In this document: positions 34,738 through 46,021 of the stretch, in pieces
How positions within the stretch are numbered: position 1 is the stretch's first letter
Layout: the number at the start of each line of letters is the position of its first letter
Assembly (NCBI GenBank): GCA_015039365.1
Contig: WION01000101.1
Coordinates: 96,663 to 160,662 of the forward strand
DNA: 64,000 nucleotides
Direction: 5' to 3'
DNA from: Amanita rubescens
Lineage: Eukaryota > Basidiomycota > Agaricomycetes > Agaricales > Amanitaceae
Notes under the pieces: generated by a model
What the model was told of the DNA's origin: nothing
What the model saw: only the letters and a program-made list of their open reading frames with translations
Database searches by the model: none
Made by a program: the position numbers and the translations under genes

Positions 34738-36396
34738 ATGGCCCGGACAAAGAATACCGGACGTAAATGCACGGGTGAAGATGCTCCCCGAAAACAAATT
34801 GCCTCTATATCTGGAAGCACCCGGGCCGCTACTCCCAAAAAACGGCTTGGGCGTGCTGGTTCAAGCAAGGCGAAGGCCCCTACCGCGACGCCACCAGTAC
34901 CCCAGAACCTGAACTTATCCGCTATTGAGCTCGGCGCTGAGCCCAGCACCGCCGCGATCGTATGTTCACCCCCCCTTGACATTGCTACCCACACTTCTAA
35001 TGTTGTTGGGTCCAGTTCTGTGCGCTCTGCCGAAATGGAGGAGCTTTGACCGACTGTGACACTTGTCCTCGAACCGTATGTTCCAAGTGCGTCCCAAACG
35101 TTCAGCTTTCGGTAAACAACCAGTTTTCTTGTCCACATTGCCATATATTTCGTTCGAATGGCGCTCGGAATAATTTAAAACCGTACCTTGTGAGTTTTCC
35201 TTCATTATCTTCTCATGCTGCTTATCTGAGTTTGGCAGGATGACGCTGGTGTTCCCCTAACCGTGACTGGGATGCACTCACAGCGAGAATTCATGCCTGT
35301 CTGCTCTTCGGAGCCCCTACTCATGATAACGATAAAACTTGTTTCGATTCCATGCGACGGCCTCCCTCCCATGGTCGTCTATCAACACCTTTACCCGTAT
35401 CTACGTCAAAACATCCAACATATCATCATTTCATTCGACTTCTCCACCCCTGATAGTGTAGACAACTATGTCCGAGAAGTGAGTACGCTCGCCCAAAGAA
35501 TACGATCTGGCAACTTGGTTAGGTAATTCTATGCGTGTTTGATTTGTTTAAATTCTCATTCATTCAATGAGGTTCCAACGGTTTGCCGTATTCTTGATTG
35601 ACCACACGGACCCTTCCCGAGGTGATCTCCACTTCGCCCCAGAGAACCAGGGCGCCGCACCCGTATCTGAGGTGAGTAAAAGCCCGTCATCTTGTGCACC
35701 TCTAACGCAAAGTCTACAGATATTTCCAATGCTCTTCCCTCCCCCGCTTCTCGAGGCTTTGAAACCAGGTTCCGACCAAAATACCATCACCCTGCTTGCG
35801 TGCGGGGGGATCATGAAACACACCCAGTCCTTCAACGAAGTCAAGACTTTTTTGAACAGGTGAGCCTTGATCCCGCTCAATTTCCATGCAGGAGCTGACT
35901 GGTCAGTTCCCCCTTCCACTCGTTAATGGCATTTGGGCAGGTTGATTTTCAACCGTCCACTGCCAATGCCTTTCTCATGGACACAAACTTGTTCTGGTTC
36001 ATATACCGGAGAAATCCGGTCTCGGGCATGCTCCTCAACCACCAGGTGTTGGGGAGCCACTCAGATGTCTACGTCCTATACCACTCTGGTTCGGCTGAAC
36101 GCTTAACCTGGTCTCATCCTGGACACCGTCCCTTCGGGTTTCCACTACCGATTCAGTGCACTGGTTGTAAGGCTCTTAAGTCTTTCATTCCCAAACCCCA
36201 GGTAAACCAGGAGAAGACGGATTTCAGTCTGATCCGCCTTGTGTGTAATACCAAAGATTGTACCAATGTTCTAGAATACCCAAAGCCTCCAGGTTTGCGC
36301 AGGGTCATGAAGGGGGAGTTGTTGCGATCACCGGTTGGGGAATGGTACCGTGAAGTTGTAGGATTCTCGGCAGCGGTAAGTAGTGACGTAGCGTAA
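34738..36396 (+). CDS. Histone H3-tail mimic with PHD-like zinc finger, 469 aa, 6 exons, apparently intact
   Basis: Exons 34738-34959, 35016-35189, 35239-35522, 35572-35671, 35720-35859 and 35907-36396 join in frame to 469 codons. After Met, the protein starts ARTKNTGRKCTGEDAPRKQI. Histone H3 starts [20 protein letters not shown], so 14 of 20 positions agree, with K4, R8, K9, R17 and K18 kept, S10 as Cys and K14 as Asp. Residues 76-116 form C-x2-C, C-x2-C, C-x2-C, C-x2-C, with the linker LCRNGGALTDCDTCPR typical of PHD fingers, but Cys replaces the usual His. A second Cys cluster is C391-x2-C394 and C420-x4-C425. An in-frame ATG exists at 34663; I prefer 34738 for its CCCATGG context and the tail match. 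The middle region is unassigned. It probably acts on chromatin. Confidence 0.8.
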
Positions 36397-36929
36397 ACCG
36401 AGGGCGCAGGCACGACGAGCGAGAGTCTCAGATGGGGGACACACATGTTCTATTATTAGCTACAGCACTTTATACACGATTTCTACTCATTCCTCTCGGA
36501 GTCCGGAGTGCTCCGTTACTCGCCGACAATCTCAACAGGTATATTGAGTACGTTGTTGAGCATGAGCGATTGGAGATTGGGGATGTACTAGACCCCGAAG
36601 ACTCGGATGGTGGCAAGCACCGCTATCGACAGCCGAATTTAGCCCTAGATGTTCTTTTCTTGGCAGCGACCCATGAACACTTTGAATTGCCTGTCCCAAT
36701 AGGACTAAATGCTTTACTGTTATTTGACATACATTGCTTGATTACAAGTTAATGTTATATATTCTCAAACTCAAACTGTGCATCTCACGGGTATCGGCTA
36801 GCCTACCATATTTATCACCGTATACTAACAAGCTTCAAACCGATGGCGCACGAACAAGGCTAGGCTACAAATTGGCTGCGCGCCGTGGTTGTCGTGCCAT
36901 GTTTGGAACTCTAAATTCCCAATCCGTGA
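36397..36929. other. Spacer with an unassigned acidic ORF
   Basis: The frame 36432-36752 includes NRYIEYVVEHERLEIGDVLD and a hydrophobic end. It has no known domain. It may be a remnant linked to the Plavaka copy that follows. Confidence 0.3.
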
Positions 36930-37985
36930 GGCCTTAAGGACGAAGACGAACAGGCTTGGAAACATGCAAACTATGAAGTATGGTTCTGCGATCCTCTTCA
37001 AGCGTTGAAGAATTGACTCAGAAACCGTGATTTCGCTAAGATGGGCTTTGCGCCAAAGAGAACCTATGACAAGACCGGGAAGCGACGTATGTCAAGGGAG
37101 TGGGCCGTATACATTTCTCATTTCGTCAAGTTACCGGATTCTCACCCACTGCCTCTGCAGGATGCCATTACATCTTCATCCAAGGAATCAAACCATGGTC
37201 CCACTTTTGCTCCATCATTCTTGGAAGTGACATGATGACAGTATCCGTCGCAATGGGGCAGAATGAATACTACCTGTCAAACTGATTCACAATAATGGAC
37301 GGCGTGCGCATCACAGGGGTGTTTCTCTTATTGCTTTCTTGGTGATCCCGAAGAGTAAGATTCACATTTGCAATCAGATTAGAGGCTAACAGATCATCGG
37401 GTACAGCCGATTGGGAAAACAGGATAGCGAAGAATTTCACCGATTTCGGCGTCATTGTTCGCTCGCATATTGAGGTCTTTAGAATGAAGTATGACAGTCT
37501 ACAGAAGCAATTCTTCTACGACTCGGAGACGATTATTAACGCAAATTTATTTTTGGTCCGTACATTGGGGACTATTCTGAGCAAGTCCAATCGAGCTGCA
37601 TCATCCAAGGGTGGTGAAAGTAGTACGAGGAATCAAGTTACGCTTTTCAGAAACTGAGCCTTTACTTATTGCGGGTACACCACAAAAGCAACGGAGTTCG
37701 ATGGACCACGTGGCCGATGGACCATCAACATGCTGACACTCTGCAAGAAGGTCTCGGGGATCATGAGCTATGGAAGTTTTATGGCATTGTTGACGGCATT
37801 ATGGTACGTATAGCGCAATTCTATCCAGTCTATTGTTAATTTGTTACTCGTGCTTCTGACAGCATAGTTCTCCCCGGGCCAAGTCCGTAGTGCATTTACC
37901 TACTTTCAAATCTCAAGTATCGGTGCAGCATCCCATTTTCGGAAATTTAAGGAAGGGGAAGCCAAAAAGGTTAACTTCTCCATCC
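36930..37985 (+). pseudogene. Plavaka-type (CACTA-like) transposase remnant
   Basis: Fragments in several frames follow the Plavaka order. They are ANYEVWFCDPLQALKN, then a stop, LRNRDFAKMGFAPKRTYDKT, HGPTFAPSF/ILGSDMMTVSVA with GQNEYYLSN, AHHRGVSLIAFLVIPKSK, GPYIGDYSEQVQSSCIIQGW and ELWKFYGIVDGIM. Plavaka elements are basidiomycete DNA transposons with a DDE-type transposase. Stops and shifts show it is dead. R1 copy 4 starts immediately after it. Confidence 0.65.
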
Positions 37986-37990
37986 CTCAT

Positions 37991-39038
37991 TGACAACAAC
38001 TCCACCGCATAGCCACCTTATACACACAACTTCTCTCCTTCTTTCGTATTAGCATCACCATCAAACAAACATTTTCTAGCCTACGATGTATCGGCATCAC
38101 AAATTCACCTGGCATGCCACCCAACCTTCCCTCACATGGCACAGTTACGTTTCGATTCTTTACTAAACGCCTTTTAGCACACACAAAATCACTTGGCCTG
38201 TTACATAGCCCACCACTTCGTGCGGCATCCCCACGATGTAGCTGATGATACCCCTGTACTTACCTAGTATGTACAGTTTGCGACAATATATCCCATTCAA
38301 AAAAAGGGCAAATACCACGCCTGTTTAGATTGGTTTATCTCACTATGTTATGGGGATATATTAATGTACTTACATACATTTTGTAGGGCGTTCTGGTTTG
38401 TGAGTGTGTGGGCTCCGGCTAGCTGAGAACATGGGGTTGGATGACTTCTGTGCTAGTGCAAATGTAAGCATTGTCTGATGCCGGGTCAAAACTCATACCC
38501 TTTAGGGCGGGCGCCGCTGGATCATCGATCATTGTCGTTCTCCATTTATGGAAGATCCATGTCCCACGTGTAGGGCACGAAAGGCATCTCATCTCATCCT
38601 AAGGGAGTCACCGTCGGTGTTACTGTTATTATCCTCTTACCTCCCACGATGTCAAAAGTCAGACTGAACGTTAACTAACCCACTACTTATGTAGCGGGAA
38701 TGAACCGAACCTTCTCGTTTATACAAGATGTTGTTTGATGGTGAGGTCGTTCTTGTTTGATACGGTTAGTCGTCTAAACTCTTCTATGCAGCTTGTTCTA
38801 AATGATCTTCCTTTTCAGTTCTATATACTACTATTGAAGCCACGTTACATAACTCGAATCAGAGAAGTAAAAACGAATACCGATTGGTCCATCTACGCGA
38901 TTATGGTCGTGTTCTTTGTTGCCGTTGCCGAGTTGCTAGCGCTGGTTCAGGCAGGAATCGGTTCAAGTTGTCGTAAGTAATATAATGTAGTGGTAATGGT
39001 AGCCACATATGCATTGGATGATTGACGCTCTCGACTAA
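37991..39038 (+). repeat. Dispersed repeat R1, full copy 4 (long subtype)
   Basis: Runs from GACAACAACTCCACCGCATA to GATTGACGCTCTCGACTAA. It has the internal block (CACTTCGTGCGGCATCCCCA) and the exon-like frame (about 38738-38980) with DWSIYAIMVVFFVAVAE, a preceding acceptor (CTTTTCAG) and a GTAAGTAATATAA donor. It aligns end to end with the reverse complement of copy 2. Confidence 0.85.
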
Positions 39039-39882
39039 CGTGTGTCATGTTGGGCCGCCGAGCGCCGTTGATGGTCGCCGAGTGCACGTTCTTTCGAATG
39101 TAGACCATCGATCACGAGTTGACGTCATAAACACCTTGGTTGTTCATTAAAAATGGATCATCGATATTAGATCCCGACATGGACTATGGCGCTGTCGAGG
39201 GCCTAAGCTCCGAGGTTAGAGACCAGGGAAAGGTTACTGGCTTACTAGTAGTTTTGAAACTCGTGTAAGTTGCAAACTTGAATAATGCAAGAATAACATG
39301 ATCATTGATCAGGTTGCGCTTGAGTATCTCTGAAGGGATAATTTGATGATTGTAGTCTGGCTGAGGGCAGGTTGGCGCGCTTGGCATGGGGGAACCGGTG
39401 AGCAGTTGGTGGGGCCATGCTCGGGTAGTAGGGTGGAGAGATGAGGAGGAGGTTGTCTGTGAGGGGCGTGTACCATGTGCACAAACTGTGAAAGTGACAC
39501 GGCGCTCGAAGCAGAGGTGCAAGTATTAGGAGTAGTACGTCATATTCATGCTGGCCATCCACTGGGCATGGAGTTACTAAAGGTAGTGCTACAGTAGTAC
39601 ACTGTGACTCCCCTCAGATCACCAGCACTCAGATCAGGATCGAAAACACTCCTTCCTTTTGGAGTACTCTTAAATGATGTCGGCATTTTCTAGTAGACAA
39701 GTGACTGAATGGCATGACCACAATACGATACTTCCGCATCCGTAAAGGCTGCCAGATGCCGGAGAGCGAACACTTGCAGATCCGTAAACTGACAAGCTGC
39801 ACTGAATCAATGCTAGTGAAATGCTTCAAATAACTCGATAAGGAAAAACCCTGAGGCCACGCACTGGAGCCCGCAATTTCTT
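39039..39882. other. Stretch without a recognisable gene
   Basis: Minus-strand frames at 39184-39562 are short and lack motifs. Nothing further is supported. Confidence 0.35.
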
Positions 39883-41131
39883 ATGAAGCGGTCAGTGACA
39901 ACATTATGGTTGCTATCAATCCTGTTTCTTAGCATTGGGATGGATGATTCCACAGGATCACCTGTGTGCATACGACGGGGTGTCATTGCTGATCCCGGAC
40001 AAAGGACTCCGCAAGTGCGCCTGCACAAAGGGCCAGTGACGCGCAACCACGGCAGCCCCCAATCTTTAAGCCCTCGAAAACAAAAGCTCTCGTGTAGGAG
40101 ACAACAAGTATTAATCAAAAGACCACAAGCTCCAGAGATCCTGCCTCACGGAGATGATATGAATGGCGACTCTGAATGTTCAGAAACATGTGATCTACTA
40201 GGATGGGTATGTCATGCAATTTCTTTATCCCCATTTCTGAGCACTAAGACGCCACTATAATGCTAGTCAAGGAATCTTTGTCGATCGCTTTCAAAATCAC
40301 CCTCAGCGTTGACGCCCTGTCATGATTTTCCACAAGTCAAAAACAGGTCAAACGAGTCAAACATGGTTTTTACAGATGTTGGAAGCCTATTATTGGTAAT
40401 CGAGCAGGGCATGAAGAAAGTGTTGGCAGAAACTTCACAAACTTATCAGCCAGTACAACCGCATCTAGACCCAGTACTAACGGAGGTATACAACGCTTCG
40501 GATCTGGATTTTTTCCGCAGCCCATTGTCTCCTCACAGCCGGATTGAACCGCTGCCTAGATCGACTCATGAGGCCACTGGTAATCGCACGCTGCCTCTTA
40601 CCTCTGAGGTCCTTGAATACCTCGAAGGCGATATCCCAGAGCCACCCGTTGAGATTGGTCTTGATGTCTACCAATTGTCTACCGTTTGGAATGATTCTTG
40701 GCCCACCTGGAAGAGCGTATCACCATTGATTATAAAAAGTCGCCCAGTGCCGCTGATGCACTTACGATGTGTTTACGGTGGCACAGGTCATTGGAAGCAT
40801 CTAAAACAACAGTGGTCGAAGTGTAATGTAGGTGCCAGTCCATCCATCCTTGCCTACCATACTTTACTGACCTCTCCGAAAGTTCCTGATGACGGAGTAT
40901 GAGTCCTTGGGTCCAGAAAACTTTTGGAAAAAATGGACAGTTCAAGGACACAAAAGCCCACCTTCCAAAATCTTGGACAGTTTGGCTAAAGATCGGAAAG
41001 AGAAAGAAAGGGAAGATGCCAGAGCAGCAAAAGAAGCTTATGTCACCAATTTTCAAGAGCTATTCTCGTACAAGAAAGGTGGGAAAACATATAGGATGGT
41101 ATCGGACAAGGCAATAGCACGTCGGTTTTGA
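39883..41131 (+). CDS. Orphan protein, up to 377 aa, 3 exons
   Basis: Exons 39883-40206, 40267-40827 and 40883-41131 join in frame to 377 codons. The second exon is acidic to neutral, with LEYLEGDIPEPPVEIGLDVY and a W-rich block (VWNDSWPTWKSVS, GGTGHWKHLKQQWSK). The third reads LMTEYESLGPENFWKKWTVQ followed by a Lys/Glu-rich helix (DSLAKDRKEKEREDARAAKE) and a basic end. The first exon begins with a hydrophobic segment (TLWLLSILFLSIG), and translation may instead start at the Met near 39940. The second donor is GTAGGT. The pattern resembles uncharacterised agaricomycete proteins; a DNA-binding role is possible but unproven. A tRNA-like repeat follows within 20 bp. Confidence 0.55.
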
Positions 41132-41149
41132 GAATTGCTCGGTAATGGT

Positions 41150-41643
41150 CAAGCATTGTCTGCGACGTAGACGATTTTAACAAAGTAGCATCGGTATGCC
41201 ATGGGATATGATAGACCTTTATCCGTTTGCCCCAGTGAATGGATCACCAGATCCGACCGCATATATATATAAAGTGTTGATATATACGAGAGCACATCTT
41301 GATGTATTATTCATTGGTAGACCACTACACTTTTGATGTATCATTTAACTGTAAAAGTGATCCGTACGTACACTCACTGTTGCTGTACAGGCCCTGAATA
41401 TACGTTTGAGTACGGATTCAGAAAAATTTGCCCAGAATTTGGTCAGAGGCCTGGGATCGGGGTTCGGAAACTTGGTTCATTTTAGTCCTAATCTATGAGG
41501 TCGGGTTCGTATTTTTTTGACGTCCTGATTAAGATTCTAAATTGGCGATTTGGAAAAAGAGATGTTTGGTCTAGCTGGTAGAGTACTACTGTAGACTCGT
41601 ACTCGAGAGCCCGGGTTCGATTTCCAACCAATGCACTTTTTTT
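41150..41643 (+). repeat. tRNA-like dispersed repeat (R2 family), copy 1
   Basis: About 490 bp match the reverse complement of 57071-57530. The shared parts are GTCAAGCATTGTCTGCGACG, CCATGGGATATGATAGACC, an (AT)n run, GTGATCCGTACGTACACTCA, and the tRNA-like end. It ends in a T7 run. Confidence 0.8.
41564..41636 (+). tRNA. tRNA-like pseudogene, possible GTA anticodon
   Basis: It has a box-B string GGTTCGATTTCC, a shortened box-A string (TAGCTGGTAGAG), a 7-nt loop-like CTGTAGA that would place anticodon GTA (Tyr), acceptor-like ends TTGGT/ACCAA, and a T7 terminator directly after. The D-arm is too short and the anticodon stem pairs poorly, so it is probably not a working tRNA. Confidence 0.4.
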
Positions 41644-43054
41644 ACTCGCCTGTATTATCTATCACCCGTTCACTGTGGGATGAAATTCAATTCTTGGGGT
41701 ATTGATATATTTAAATTAAATACCTAAGAAGCAGATGACATAGCGCGGGGCTCAAATACTTTTTAAATTTGACGCATCTCGGTTCTCAACTTGCTTCCCC
41801 CTCTTCCTTGTTGCATGGTGAAATCCCGCCAGGCATTGACATGAGCGTGATGATGGGCATGATGCGTGATGCCGAGGAGTTGATGGACGATCAGGCCTTC
41901 AGGGTTTGATGCGCTACTTATTTGCATTTTAAATTTGAACGTCTCACCGACTCTGAGCCGCGTGCCCTCTACTTTTGATTTGGCCTATGCACTCGTTAAC
42001 GTTCGTGTGGAGGACACGTACATGATCCATGGTCACTGCGTGCACAATGCCAATTCCAGTGGCTCAACCGAATCTTATTCTACACATACACTGCCCGCAA
42101 CTCACACCCATGGTGTTTACCCTTCTCCTCCCTTGCTATGATCGCTCTGGACCCTCAAACATCACACAGCATGCATCCAGAACAACTCAGAATTTAGCCT
42201 CAAAACGGCCGACCACCTCGATCCAGGTCGTTCATCTTGGCAGGTACGGTATGTACACCCACGCGGAGCTTATGAGGGATCCAGAACTCTGAAATCGTAG
42301 AATCTGAGTGGCGGGACGCCCAGAAATCAAAGGCACACACGAATCTCGGAGACAAGGCCTTTGAAAACTTGGCTACGTACCAAGGTGGAAGGACTCACGT
42401 TCGAGACGAACAACCCGGAGTTGGGGCAACTTGGTCTTCATTTCGGTCAGCGCTAGTAGCACTGTAGCACGGCTACTGCACCACCATGACACTGTACCAA
42501 AGCAATGCAAGACCTGATGACTTTCTGAATGCCTTGTCTTCGTCATCAAATATATAATCGCGACTCTTTGCATCCTTGTGTTAGAGACTTAGTATAGAGG
42601 ACTCGTTGGCGAATAAAACGTCGAGTTGGGGTGTGGTTCTGAGTCTGGTGGAAACCAGATTTAATAGAAGGCGAAATCAGGTCCAGCCTGGCATTCTTGC
42701 TGGCGTATTCTGGTAGAGGGCAAGCTGTAGAGCTGAGGGCAAATCTTCTCCGCCCACGGAGACGTATTTTTGCCCCATCGACCAATTGTGTACGACGATT
42801 CCCTCCGGTTGGTTCGAGATGTACAAGCACGGGTTATATGGGTTCCACCGGCTGCAAAACCAGGAATGAAAGATCTTACATGTGTTGACGAATGGATCGA
42901 CCGGAAGTTGACTGAAAGTGGATATGATAATCATGATTCATACTGGTACTAGTAGTTGCAAGGATCTGCTCACTGGCACGTCAACACGTCAAGAATTCAA
43001 TCAATAATTTCACGTTGACTCAACAGCGCAATTGCAACTAGCAATCTTCCATTC
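41644..43054. other. Stretch without a recognisable gene
   Basis: Frames of 60-95 codons occur on both strands (for example 42546-42934) without known motifs. No ordered repeat was seen. Confidence 0.35.
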
Positions 43055-43265
43055 CGAGGCCGAAGTGAAACGTAGGTATCGGTTTTGTCGTAAATCGATG
43101 GTCAATGTTACGCAGCTAATCCCACGACTTCACGAACAATGACCCTTAATTGGAAGGAGAGATAGCCAGAAAGCAGCGCGCCGCGAGGCCGCGCGCTCTA
43201 TAAAATTACAAGCTCGAGTGAGCGATGGCTGAATACAGGGTAGAGAAAACTAATATTACAGAAGT

Positions 43266-43283
43266 GAAAAAAAAAAAAAAAAA
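43266..43283 (+). repeat. Poly(A) run
   Basis: About 18 consecutive A residues on the plus strand. No reverse-transcriptase gene or obvious retrocopy lies upstream. Confidence 0.9.
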
Positions 43284-43740
43284 CGGGATGGGAGGGAGGG
43301 TAGCGCGAGAAGTATGTACAGCCTGAGCGTAACTCTACAGTGAGAGGAAAAAAGAGGTTAGTAAGCTGAAAACCGATTGAAGCTGAGGATGACGAACCTG
43401 GTGGGAGGAAGAGAGCGCTAGGGAGCAGCAGGGCACCCGCGGCTTCTCCCACGTGAAAAACTGAGACATGATCACGGGGTGATGTCTCAGCCTGTCAATG
43501 AAGCCAGTTAGGCCAGTCATTGAGGAATAAAGGAAGCCAGTTAGGCACGAAAGACACTCATGAGGCTCTCACTTGAAAGAAAGCGCGAGTGGCTCGCTGC
43601 GCGAAGCGCGGGAACGGGTGTGAAGAAGGTTTCGTCACTTAAGTTGCGGCGATTGCCGAGCCGCGTCTTGCCAAACATTGACAAATATCTCACAGTGTCA
43701 CCCGCAACGAAAAACAGCTCACTCAGTACTCAGTAGTAGT

Positions 43741-43888
43741 TGTTGGCATTATGGTGTGCGCGGCTATGATTGAGCCTGCGCGTGGTAGCCCGGGGATGTA
43801 GAGCCTAGCTATCTCCGTATTTATATATTGTCTCTATTGATTTCGGGCAGAGACTCGGGAAAGTCCTCTGCTCGCCCAGAGCCCAACA
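43741..43888 (-). mobile_element. Short LTR of a Copia-like retrotransposon
   Basis: A 148-bp segment is bounded by TGTTGG and CCAACA. Just outside it (43889-43900), read on the minus strand, is CTTGAGGGGGAG, which is the polypurine primer site usual before a Copia 3' LTR. The minus strand also has TATATAAATA as a promoter-like box. No pol coding region was recognised on the internal side and no second LTR was found, so this looks like a truncated 3' end. Confidence 0.5.
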
Positions 43889-44934
43889 CTCCCCCTCAAG
43901 CTCAGGGCTTTCCTAGCTCGTTTTTCGCTGAGAGAACATTGCTCTCGACGAAGGACCTGGATAAGTGTCGACTAGGCGGCGGAATTCCATTTATCCATTA
44001 TTGTGACTTGTCACGTCACGCGCGGCTTTGCGCTGTATAACTGTCTGCCTGGACTCTCCGTAACGGTAATGGAGTCCCATAGGCAATTAGATCGTATTCA
44101 CTAGGCAAGTGGTATCGTTTTTGGAGCTGTTGACCAGGGATGCTGATGGTATTTCTTTTAGATTTTCGCCACGATGCTAAAAAGAGTTATTAGGCGAGAA
44201 TTTCATGTCGCCCAGACTTGCAGCACAGTCGTTATTGCTATCGCCAGATTTTCGGATTCATGGACCCATCCTCGTCTCCTCAGCCATGCTGTCAAGTCTC
44301 CGCCGCTTTCTTTTGTCATAGCCTTGGCTTGCAAAGAAGTTTTCACTCTGGGGCTATTCGACTGCTCCTCACTGCCATTTGATTCTCGTAAACGAGGGCG
44401 TGAGTTGGAAATGAAGTGAGAACGTTATTTGGTGGTGAGGTTTCGATATTATTTCGCTTGCGACTCTATTCATACGACGCAGAGCGGGTTTTATGAAGTG
44501 ACTGCATGTATTTCTGCTCACCCTTTCAGGCAAGCGCCTTGGCTGAGTTGTTTTGCATTCGACAACAGTTTTGTCCATGAAGCTTGTATCTCCTGAGCTT
44601 TATTTCACATTCGGTACGTCCTTCGTTATTTCTTTTGGACGACGGATTAGCTCGGCTCGGTTTGCTTCCCCTTCCGGTGACTCTTGAATATGCTCGCGTT
44701 CCATCAAGCATCATACGTGGCGGACTGGCGTTCTTTGGACGCTGTGATATATGTGGTTCAGCGGGTAAGTTTGTTTTCATTTCCCACTCGTCCGCTAACA
44801 TTTTCTTCGTTCAGCTCCCTTTTCCCCTTTCTCGTGCTACGATGTGTATACAGTGTCGCTTTTGTACGTTTTTGATGCCCTTTCTCCCTTCCATCTCTCC
44901 AGCTCATCATTGAGTCTAGATCCCCGCTTCCGGT
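43889..44934. other. T-rich stretch with unassigned frames
   Basis: Plus-strand frames at 44174-44419 and 44584-44913 are hydrophobic, one with RCDICGSAG before a good donor (GTAAGT at 44765). This could be an exon of an unknown gene; no continuous model was found. Confidence 0.3.
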
Positions 44935-45066
44935 GTTGCAATATGTAAGCGTTCACCGTCTCGCACCTATATGTCTCAAGAAGCTTTGGCGGCCCTCAAC
45001 GTTGCAATATGTAAGCGTTCACCGTCTCGCTCCTATATGTCTCAAGAAGCTTTGGCGTCCCTCAAT
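44935..45066 (+). repeat. 66-bp tandem duplication
   Basis: GTTGCAATATGTAAGCGTTC ... CAAGAAGCTTTGGCG is present twice, starting at 44935 and 45001, with three or so differences. Confidence 0.9.
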
Positions 45067-45690
45067 GTGCTAACTCCCGGCCTCCCCCTCACGTTGAGGG
45101 GTATACATATGCAGTTTTTTGCATTTTAATTGTGTAGGAGTAGTGACGTTGGAGCGATGAATAGAAGCTGTTTCAACATACGAGGGATATTCAGAAGGTA
45201 TGCCTCCGCTTTCGTCTTCTTTTTTCGTACGGCTTATGTTGTTTGCCAGTACTCGGAAGAAGGATGGTTTGGAGTGCTGTGGGCGTTTGCACGAGGGATG
45301 GTTTTGTTCTCGATGCATATGTCATATAGCTTTTCGCGCCATTTTCGTTGTGCTCTATTTTTCATCTGAAATGTGTTTTTTATTCGAGGTTCATATACTC
45401 CTCGTGATCTTTCACGAGCGTTTTCTCGTGTATTTATTTCTCGGACATTAGTGCGCGACTCTGGCTCGAGTCATCTGGTGACGAGCTCTTGCTATGATGC
45501 CTGAAACGCGAATAGTTGTCCTTAAGCGTGGAATATGCTGACAAAGCGGTTGGTGTGGGCAACTGCGTCGTGTCCTCCAGAGCTGATCAAGTATCAATAT
45601 CTTGCCCCACCTTCACCACAGCTGATCCATAATGCCCTAGACCCCAGACTATGTTCCTGTGCCCTCCAGTTTATTATTATAGCCAAAAAA
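45067..45690. other. Stretch without a recognisable gene
   Basis: Frames at 45130-45451 are rich in Phe, Arg and Tyr and look non-coding. Nothing else is supported. Confidence 0.3.
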
Positions 45691-45695
45691 GGGAT

Positions 45696-45738
45696 GGCCT
45701 CGGACATGCCACGCAAAGCGGTGGCCCACATCGCCAAG
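45696..45738 (+). repeat. Hairpin motif R3, copy 4
   Basis: GGCCTCGGACATGCCACGCA followed by AAGCGGTGGCCCACATCGCC. It is nearly identical to copy 1 and preceded by an A-run. Confidence 0.7.
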
Positions 45739-46021
45739 TTAAGATAGTGTGGAAAGGACGGTCTCACCTCAAATACGTTTATTCGTACTAAGGTGAGAGA
45801 TGCAAAATGGAACTATATAAATACGTAGGAGATGAAAGGTAACTAGGCAGAGGGATATGTGAGGCGGATGAATGGTGAGGTGCGCTTTGTGGTGCAAACT
45901 TGAAGCACGTCAATCGTGAACAATTCTCGGCGCACTAAGCGCCGAGGGATGAAAGGAGGAGGCGTCATCGCGTTGTAATGTTCAACATATACAGCTGCCA
46001 GTACCTCTTTTCGCTAATAAA

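Noticed and set aside
41564..41636. A functional tRNA-Tyr gene
   Set aside because: The D-arm is too short and the anticodon stem does not pair well in either copy, so it is recorded only as tRNA-like.
43266..43283. Poly(A) tail of a retrocopy or LINE
   Set aside because: No reverse transcriptase, no processed gene and no target duplication were found next to the A-run.
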